Assembly (NCBI RefSeq): GCF_000005505.3
Contig: NC_016133.3
Location: 14,384,001 to 14,448,000, forward strand
Source of the DNA: Brachypodium distachyon
Lineage: Eukaryota > Streptophyta > Magnoliopsida > Poales > Poaceae
Reading direction: 5' to 3'
Length of the DNA stretch: 64,000 nt
The notes under the pieces were generated by a model. That model ran no database searches. It was not told the origin of the DNA and worked only from the letters and a program-made list of their open reading frames with translations. A program made the position numbers and the translations under genes. Shown here piece by piece: positions 56,246 through 64,000 of the stretch. The first letter of the stretch is position 1; each line of letters opens with the position of its first letter.

Positions 56246-59200
56246 TCACTCGCACTTGATGGAGCGGTAAATGTGCCGCACAAATAGCAGTGACGCACGG
56301 AAACCAACTGTGCCCAGCATCAGGAAGAAACCGTAGCAGACACAGGTCATGTAGCCGAAGAAGAAGGACGTTTGCATGAAGCCTGACATGTCTGACCGGG
56401 CATGGTAGTAGTAGATGCAGTAGAAGAAGATGAATATGCCAGTGGAGCCTCCACAAAGGACAGATCTGCAAATAGAAGGAAAAACTTTCATTCCACAGGC
56501 ACAAACAAAAAACATGTGATGCAAGGAAGCATTAGGTCTGAGTAATAGAATCCGAGAATATGGAACATGGTTTCCTAATATGTAATGTGTTTTCTCCTGA
56601 AGTGCCTCTCAAGTTCTGTTGTTTGTAGTAAGTGTTTTATGTATAACTAGAAGCATTACTATAGATAACTTTCAAACACAAACAGTGGATCTATGCTCAT
56701 TGCTCATTATAGCATAGTACTGAATACTGATCTAGCATGCCATGTACCAAATAGTTGCTGAACTGCATGTTTTTCTACAGTTTAAATTTTGGTTTGGATC
56801 TGTGGTCATGAGCAAACATAACAGAGAAGTAACCAAGTAAATATGACAAGAAACAAAAACATTAACATATGAGGATAAAAGCATCAAGATGAATAAATGT
56901 CCTGAACACTGACCTCCACCACCACTTGTGATCCTCAACAGCAAGCTGGAAGTATGTGAGGGCCACTGTGACAAACGCAGTGACGATGATGAGGATAATG
57001 AAGACAATGAAGAGGATGCTGTAGATGGTGTATATCTTATGCCCCCAGATGCTGGCAAATATGTAGTACAGCTCAATGTAAATAGCACTGAAAGGGAGGA
57101 ACCCTGCCATTGCCATCTGAGGAATGGTGCTTCGGTACCAGGGCAGCTCAGGGATTTCCCTAGGATACTTGGTTGTGCGGCAGGGAGCTTGGAACTCTGT
57201 ATTGCTATTTTTCCCAGCTATACCACCTAGCACTAGCAGGGGAGAGGTTACAAGTGCCCAAATGAGAATAATGACAATGATAGTACCGAAAGGCAAAGCT
57301 GCTGTGGCACTATATGCTATTGCAACGGTGTTTAGGAAGGAGAATGTCAAGAAAAGCGGGCCACAGAACAAGCAGCCAGTCAATATCAGATTCCTCACCT
57401 GAAACATAAAGGCAGAACATGTCAAACACAGCACCAAAGACTTGAAGAAACCAACCAATAATGGATGCCTTACCCAGTTTGTTCCTTCCAGCTGAAGATA
57501 GAAGGAAGTGGCTGTGTATCCAGCAATACCAGATGTAAGAGCGTAGATGACAACAAGGGCAGTAAAAAGGGCTCCTCTGTTGTATGGATAGAAGACGCCA
57601 ACAATTGCAAGGAGAAAGATGAAAATTGCACTATCGAACAAGAAGAATTTGTTACTTGTTAGATCATTACAACATAGTTTAGATCATAGATTAAACAGAC
57701 CCAGTAAGTTCTTACAGGGCAAGAAGCTGAGAACCAGATCCAATAATCGCTGCAAAAAGAGATTTTTGCTGCGGAAAACGGAAGACGTCACCATGTATAT
57801 ACTTCCATCCAGTCTCTTCCTGGTCTTCAAGGGACTCATCTTCATGGGAATATCTTCAACAAAAGTGAGGCATTAAGAATGATGTTAGTAAAGCTGTACA
57901 ATCCATGCAACAACAATGGAATGTATTGATTAAGGTCTTACTTGATGAAATCGTTCTTGAGCACACGCATCAGGATTGTTGCCAGAAAGCCAGTCAGGAG
58001 AAGTACAGTTACACATGAGTTGATGATGGAAAACCAATGGATCTCTAGGTGTTGCGGCATAGAGGAAGACTTGGAGTATTTTTCCATTCTTTTCTCAAAA
58101 GGAATATCCGTCTTTTTCCATGCTACTGAATAAGAGAATTCTACTGGTACTTCCTTGTCCTCTGTGATATCTACAGCCACATTCGGGTCTGTTTGGACAT
58201 TAATTTCTACGACACGGTCATTGTTGTACATGATGTCAAAGTGGATGTGCTTAAAAAGAAGGTACTTTCCAGCCCCTTGCTCCTTATCCTTCTCCAGTTT
58301 ACCAAGGAATCCCCATAATGGCAGGTCATCATAGTACATCTGGAAGTAGTAATCCTTTGCAACTGCATCCCGGAGCTTGGCAACTTCCTCCTTGGACAAT
58401 GTTTTCTTGCAGAGAGTCTTGGAGTTCTTATCTTCCTTAAAGTTCAACTCGTATGGTGCATCAACCAACCGATCACCGTTTAGAACCTCCCCGAGAGCCT
58501 CCTTTTTGTCCTTCGGGTGTTCTATTACAGGCCCAGCAGCAGTTAATAAGAAAGAGAAATGACTTGGGCATAAACCAACAAAGAGATTGCTAAATAAAGC
58601 AAGTAACATAAAGGCATGCGGCATTAGAAGAAAGCTCACAAACCTGGTGCACAAAAGGGTAGATCATAGTAGCGGTATGTCTCACTGCAACACACAAAGA
58701 GTAACTCAATTATTGATCTAAAGAAAAGTAAATCAATTTTAACAAGTGCCGATTAAGTAACAGAACATGGTTGCAGTCCTATTGTAGAATTGTTTTTTGA
58801 TGTACTTGAATTGTGACTCGAAAAAAAAAGAGGTACTTGAATTTTGAAATACTGAAATTACCGTACAGTTCATGTGGCGTTTTTGTCAGGCCAGCAGAGA
58901 GCTACTTTGGGTATGATAGAGCTATCCATACTATTTACTACTCCCTCCGATCCATAATAAGTGTCACGTTGTACTATATCAGCGACACTTATTATGGATC
59001 GGAGGTAGTATCGTGCAAGTGAATTACAGAACTTATGTACCAACTACTCTAGCTCCCTCTCCTGGCACTGACAAACCCCGCACTTGCAGACTTTGGCAAC
59101 TCATAGCTACAAGTAACACCCACCGCCAGAAATGCTTAGAATCAATTTAGCAGTAACACCATTCCAACTTAACCACAGTTACCGGCAAAAACACCAAACC

Positions 59201-59500
59201 AAGTCCTAAGTCCTAACTCATCCATCTCTACCCAGACAATGTACTCTTCACACAGTGCAAGGGCGAGACAACCGACATGAACTACAAATCGCAAGAGTAA
59301 AGACAACAGACAAACGTCGATCCCTGGTTGCCGAGCACCGCAGCAGAATTATACCTTGGGTTGTGGAAAGGGCCGACCTTGTTGGCGTAGAGCGGGACAC
59401 GATCTCCCTCCTTGTACCGGTGGTCGGAGCCGTCGGCAGCAGCCCCCAGCAGCACACAGGCCAGAACCGCCACCGCAAGAGCAGCAATCGCTCTCGCCAT
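56246..59500 (-). CDS. Transmembrane 9 superfamily protein (EMP70/nonaspanin, TM9SF1/TMN5-like)
   Basis: Seven exons: 59500-59355, 58684-58644, 58521-57942, 57853-57716, 57630-57474, 57398-56914 and 56465-56246, giving 588 residues, near the family size. The ATG at 59500 is followed by a signal peptide (residues 1-22, hydrophobic, ending about AAADG). A lumenal domain follows ([16 protein letters not shown], then [23 protein letters not shown]) up to about residue 220. Nine membrane helices follow, with conserved [44 protein letters not shown] and [10 protein letters not shown] stretches. The protein ends in a short cytosolic IKCE tail, where family members carry COPI-binding KxD/E Golgi-retention signals. 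Nonaspanins act in Golgi/endosome sorting of membrane proteins. One intron (57399-57473) is exactly 75 nt and stop-free. Intron 1 contains a MITE. Confidence 0.93.
58941..59008. mobile_element. Stowaway-like MITE, 68 bp, in intron 1 of the TM9SF gene
   Basis: The ends CTCCCTCCGATCCATAATAA and, reversed, CTACCTCCGATCCATAATAA pair nearly perfectly over 28 bp, and TA lies on both sides. Confidence 0.88.
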
Positions 59501-60135
59501 CTCTTCCTCAGCCAGCACCTACCACGACCCCGAGTTCCAAAGGGCGGCGGATCTAAGATGACGCGCCCCGAAATTCCGAGGAGGTCAGTTCGGGTTTAAG
59601 AAATCAGTGGAGGAGGATGAGTAAAACGAGCTCGTACCTCAAGGAGACCCAGCCAAAGGCCCGAGATTGCGGACGGACGGGGCGGCGGAGAGACGGCAGG
59701 GGGGCCGCGATCTCGCGACGAGGCAGGACGGGGGACGGTGAGGAGGCACCGGCGGTGACACTAGGAAGAGTTGCGGCGTCGGCTGGTGGCGGCGGAGCGG
59801 CGAAGGGGCTAAAGGGGAGAATTTAGAGCCGCATTGGGGGAGAGGGATCGGAGCTCGGGTAGGTCAAACCATGAGAGGGAGGAGAGTCGGAAGGTGCGTG
59901 CGAGAGAATGCGAGATGGCGGAGAGGAAAAAACGCCGTGGAGGAGATGACGTTTTTGACTAGGGATCGGAGAATTGACGAGTACAGTACAGATTTGGTAA
60001 CATATAAAACGAGAAATAAAAATAAATACTGTATATAAACTTGCTCGACAAAATAATAGTACTTTCTCCGTCCCAAAATAAGTGAGTCACCACATTTTAT
60101 TAGCTTAGTCCGAGTGAAATATTGACTTGCAAGTA
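59501..60135 (-). promoter_or_regulatory. 5' UTR/promoter region of the TM9SF gene
   Basis: GC-rich DNA to about 59960 lies directly upstream of the start codon and turns AT-rich beyond. No clear TATA box was chosen. A Stowaway end-like sequence starts near 60061 (CTTTCTCCGTCCCAAAATAA) without a clear partner. Confidence 0.4.
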
Positions 60136-60245
60136 CTCCATCCGTCACATATTAAATGTCACGACTCTGTCTAAATATGCATGTAGTGTCTAGATACATG
60201 TGTATTTAGAAAAAGTTGCGACACTTAATATGAGACAGAAAAAGT
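60136..60245. mobile_element. Stowaway-like MITE, 110 bp
   Basis: Ends CTCCATCCGTCACATATTAA and, reversed, CTTTTTCTGTCTCATATTAA with TA on both sides; the interior is hairpin-like around CTAGATACATGTG. Confidence 0.8.
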
Positions 60246-60673
60246 ACTATTATTTAAGCATTAAAGACTATTGTTACTTAAGTTGACAATTAATCTAATA
60301 CTAGCAGTGTTATCTCTTATGTAAATTTTTGGCGATTAAATTGATAACACGTGGTTTTTTTTTATCGGGATTACACGTGGTTATTGTGACACAAAAGTGG
60401 TAGCACTGGTTTGTATAAGAAATATTTTTTCAATGGTATAATAGAGCATATATTTTTTCTGTGCCTATTTGTTGGTCAAAGTTCAGCATAAGTTCATTCC
60501 AGAGTATTTTGCAACAAAGTATTACACAAATTAGGTATTCCATCGAGATGACTTTTGTTTTGCAGGACGGCATTCAAATTCCATCTTATCGGACGGTACA
60601 TCATTTAAGCTATTCAAGAGGTTGTTTCCGGTGCCAGGAATTATTACCGTATTTAATTGTGCTGGCACGAACG

Positions 60674-60989
60674 TTCTTTAGTTGTGTGTGTCATTGTAAC
60701 CGAATTAGGCTTGAACATCAAGGTGAAAACAAAAGATCTCAATAAAAGTGCACATATGACTACTTTCTTTGTTACTAAATATAAGACGTCTTAGTTTTGT
60801 CCTAAGTCAAACTTCTTCAAGTTTGACCATGTTCTTTAGTTGTGTGTGTCATCGTAACCGAATTAGGCTTGAACACCAGGGTGAAAACAAAATATCTCAA
60901 TAAAAGTGCACATATAACTACTTCCTTTGTTACTAAATATAAGAAGTCTTAGTTTTGTCCTAAGTCAAACTTCTTCAAGTTTGACCATG
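60674..60989 (+). repeat. Tandem duplication of a 158-bp unit
   Basis: Units 60674-60831 and 60832-60989 have the same length and differ at only a handful of bases. Each begins TTCTTTAGTTGTGTGTG and ends CAAGTTTGACCATG. Confidence 0.95.
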
Positions 60990-61172
60990 TTTATAGTAAA
61001 ATCTACTAAGATTTAGAATATCAAATAAATACTATGAAAATATATATCATGGTAGATTTGATAAAACTATTTCAGAGTTGTAGATGTTGCTAGATTTATT
61101 TTCTATAAACCTGATCAAATTTGAAAAGGTTTGAGTTAGACAAAGTTTGGATTTTTACTTTTAGGAGTAGTA
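60760..61172. mobile_element. Mariner-type MITE enlarged by the tandem duplication
   Basis: The arm TACTAAATATAAGACGTCTTAGTTTTG and AGTCAAACTTCTTCAAGTTTGACC on the left pairs with CAAATTTGAAAAGGTTTGAGTTAGACAAAG on the right. The interior has the usual ATGGTAGATTTGATAAAACTA of this ~250-bp family. The left arm is present twice because of the 158-bp duplication. Confidence 0.65.
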
Positions 61173-61453
61173 AACAAAGTGCACCAAGAGACGCTTCTCT
61201 CCCTACGTACCATCCAGTGCACACCACACCCATATAGCGAGAAAGTGTAGGTGGAGATTCAGAGTCAGCGATGTGGTTATTTGAGTCTTTGAGGAGAAGC
61301 TCTGAAAGATTTAGTAGCTCAGAGGTCATAAAAGGACAAATAATGGAAATATGTATAGGTGTATTTTTCCATTAACTTACTTTTATCATGGAGTTTGGCA
61401 GGTTTGCATCCAAATTGTAGCTGACCGTTTGACACGATGGGAAAGTTTACCTA

Positions 61454-61574
61454 CTCCCTCCGTCCAACAAAAGATGTCTCAAGTTTGTCAAAATTTGAAT
61501 GTTACACATGACTTAGTGTATAGATGCATTCAAATTTAGTCAAAATCAATACATCTTTTGTTAGACAGAGGAAG
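61454..61574. mobile_element. Stowaway-like MITE, 121 bp
   Basis: Ends CTCCCTCCGTCCAACAAAAG and, reversed, CTTCCTCTGTCTAACAAAAG, extended inward by ATGT/ACAT and AAATTTGAAT/ATTCAAATTT; TA on both sides. Confidence 0.88.
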
Positions 61575-61576
61575 TA

Positions 61577-63590
61577 AAACAATTTTGTGTCGTTAGAAAA
61601 ACACACAAGTGCAGTGAAGTCGAAGCCTAGATAGATTACAAAATAGTCAAATTGCATATCAGGGTCAATCAATCTGCTTACCGCTTGATCTAGACATTCA
61701 AAATCAGAAAAAGTCAAACAAGACGTGCAATATACAATTAGAGATGTCAGTACGGCGTGTATGCCATCATTGCCATGCATGCGTGTAAACAAATTCAAGT
61801 ACTCTTCCCTAGAACCGATTCGAGATAATACATACTACTCCTGTACGTTTGCATGCTAGTAGTAGTAAGCATGTAGAAACATGCATATCAAGTACTGGTA
61901 GTGCTGCATGCTAAGTAAATGTTGCCATTGTCATATACCACTGCATCCTACGGAGTACTATTTTCGCCATCATGGCTTGGGTTCAATAATCCTCACAGCC
62001 GTGTTAATGAATTGCACGACGTAACTTAAGATACGACACAAAAGAGATATTGTCACATTTATATTGGAAAACTCTATCTAATGGTATAATTTTTATATAC
62101 ATATCTTCAATGTATTTTTTATAAAAGTTTGGCACAAAACCCAACAGAGACCTTATAAATCCCAACAGAGATAGTATTTCTGTTCCGAATTAAATGACAT
62201 TTTCGAAACTAATTTAATTATTCAAAACTTCATTTAATTCGATGCATGTGGATCCCACATATCTGCAAGAGTGACCTTTCTAGGCCAACCTTCAATTCTT
62301 CAAGCCAAATTTCGAACAAATTGTTTGAACCAGATAGCTGAAAGCGGGACATAACCGACGTCCTGCGCTTGCATCCCTAGATATGTTAATTCTGATAGTG
62401 AAAACAGAAAACAGAAGCAAGGACTAACTAAATGGATTGAGATTGAGCTAGCCATGTCCCGCGATTCATGGAGGAACACGTGCCTTTGCACCTCCAAAAC
62501 AAAACTACGAAAGTGTGTTATCAAAAGGCTAATTGGAGTGTCAGCCACGACAAAGTGGGCAAAAAAAAAAGGAGAGACATATGAGAGCGACCATGCAAAG
62601 AGATTGCACCGCTGGTAATATTAGCCATCTGTTGGACGCACTGGCAAACAAGCAAGCAAGCAACGTGCAGAGATCCTAGTCGTGCCAGCCTCAACCAAAG
62701 AAGAGCTTAGCGAGCTAGCATCCATGATCTGTTCCTCTCCTTTGCTACCGTCACTCCTCATCTCCTACACATGGATGACATGTTACTTTTGCTTGCCTTT
62801 TCTTCTTTCAGCCCCTACCAGCTCCACACAGAATGTGCCAGGTGGGTTAATTAGTTTTGACCTTTGACTATTGAAAGCTAAGGTTAAGCTCCACAAACCC
62901 AACACTCTCGCCGTTTTGAAACATGGTCGGATTAATTTACGTAATACAAGCATATATTATATTTCTATGTTGTTAACGATTGCGAAAAAGTAGAAGCTCT
63001 GTGTCATCGTCCATCGGGTCAGCTAGCGATCATTCCATCGTTCAACATGACCGATCGATCATTAGCAAGGAATTACATCGATCTCTGTTTCTCTAAAAGA
63101 CATGTTGAATTAGCATTGCATCTTTACTGATGTGTTTCACAAAAGATGGCTAAGACTGTTTGTTCCTCCTCCCCGGTTGCTCAAGAAAGTCAGAGCAGGA
63201 GGAACAAATGTCCTAAACCATCCCACGTGAGGTCCTTGTCTATTCCAAATCTCCCTCTAAGACCATTTCAAAGCAACACTTATTAAGATTTCGCAAAAGG
63301 GAGAAAATAAATAAATTCCATTAATGTTTTGTTCGATTTCATAAATGACAAATCTCATCAAGGTCTTACTATCAATGTTCCATCCCTGTTTCAAAAAAAA
63401 AATGTGGTCTCAATCCCATCACGACTCTCGAGTGCGACATGGATTGCGATCCACAGAGTTGTTTTTAGCAGCATTTCCACATCAAATAAAGATAGACAAA
63501 GAAAGAAGGATAAAGATAATACCTGCGAGCCAGGTGGATCACGCGGCCCCACATGTCGGCCCCACGTGACACGCCGGCCTGCCTGATGGC
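61577..63590. other. Intergenic, nothing recognised
   Basis: AT-rich DNA without a supportable frame, RNA gene or complete transposon. Confidence 0.4.
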
Positions 63591-64000
63591 GCGTAGTAGT
63601 AGCTATTTTCTGCAAAAGCAAAAGCGTGGATTTTGGGCGGAGGGATCGTCCGTCGTCCCCAATAATGCCGTGACAAGCAGCCAACGAACGCCTCTTTCCG
63701 AGATCTCATCCCCCACCTTGTCTCTTTCCCCTTCCTCCCCAGCGAATCACAATCGCCCCTTCTTGACCCCTTCCAATTCCGATCCCGTTTCGCGACAAGC
63801 CACCGCTTTCTTGGCTGGTTCTTCCGGATTGGAGACAAAAAAGCCGCCGCCGCTGCTGCTCCTGCCATTGCTGCTGCTTCCTGGCGTGATTGGGACTAAA
63901 AGAGGCAACCAGGGCTCGATTCGAGGCAAGCTTGTTTTCGGATCCAGGGCGGGAAGGGACTGGATTGGCGGTGTGTTGTCGGTCTTGTTGTTGTTGTTGT
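63591..64000 (+). promoter_or_regulatory. Possible promoter/5' UTR of a plus-strand gene beyond the window
   Basis: Composition changes to CT- and GC-rich DNA typical of grass 5' UTRs, with no long plus-strand frame, and ends in a (TTG) run at about 63983-64000. A minus-strand frame of 109 codons exists but looks like its shadow. Confidence 0.3.

Noticed and set aside
58522..58535. Apparent non-canonical (TG) 3' splice site in the TM9SF gene, which would add Gly-Pro-Val-Ile
   Set aside because: A normal AG at 58523-58522 gives an in-frame join (…CAPEHPKDKK…) that agrees better with the Cys-Pro-Glu pattern of TM9SF1 relatives.
1..64000. tRNA, rRNA, CRISPR array or prophage-like content
   Set aside because: No B-box with a cloverleaf, no rRNA segment and no regularly spaced short repeats were seen; the window is plant nuclear DNA.

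Overview
The window is nuclear DNA of a grass, most likely a pooid. The evidence is five plant genes with GT-AG introns, GC-rich gene starts, Copia and Gypsy-type LTR retrotransposon remains, and many short Stowaway-like MITEs whose ends resemble CTCCCTCCG with TA target duplications. Species cannot be fixed from the sequence alone.

Layout. (1) 1-15621 is repeat DNA. A damaged minus-strand Copia element runs from an LTR piece at 719-1497 to an intact LTR at 12946-15621, with a tRNA-Met primer site and a broken gag reading frame but no recognisable pol. Three complete solo LTRs, each with a perfect 5-bp target duplication, are inserted in it (2384-5675, 10074-11418, 11589-12926), plus a Tourist-like MITE. 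(2) 15622-21299 holds an intronless RING-finger ubiquitin ligase gene (17635-19179) flanked by two diverged copies of the same ~430-bp block; the Copia element ends exactly where the upstream copy starts. (3) 21300-28167 holds two minus-strand PPR genes, one two-exon P-class and one intronless PLS/E-class, separated by a non-autonomous Mutator-like element with a 9-bp target duplication. (4) 29671-37270 is a complete 25-exon TOPLESS-related co-repressor gene on the minus strand, for which I could place every exon boundary (1135 residues). (5) 37271-56245 is a gene-poor stretch of about 19 kb with MITEs, some nested in each other, and a Pack-MULE (47411-48177) carrying a broken cytochrome P450 fragment. 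(6) 56246-59500 is a seven-exon TM9SF/EMP70 gene on the minus strand. (7) The remainder is MITE-rich intergenic DNA that may end in the 5' region of a plus-strand gene lying beyond the window.

The genes are typical independent plant genes, not an operon or cluster: ubiquitin ligation, organelle RNA processing (two PPRs), transcriptional co-repression and endomembrane trafficking. One possible link is that the RING protein carries an EAR-like LxLxL motif near its N-terminus, the motif class that TOPLESS-type co-repressors bind, but nothing in the sequence proves that these two proteins interact. The most notable structures are the P450-carrying Pack-MULE, the gag-only Copia element with three solo LTRs nested in it, and the duplicated block around the RING gene.
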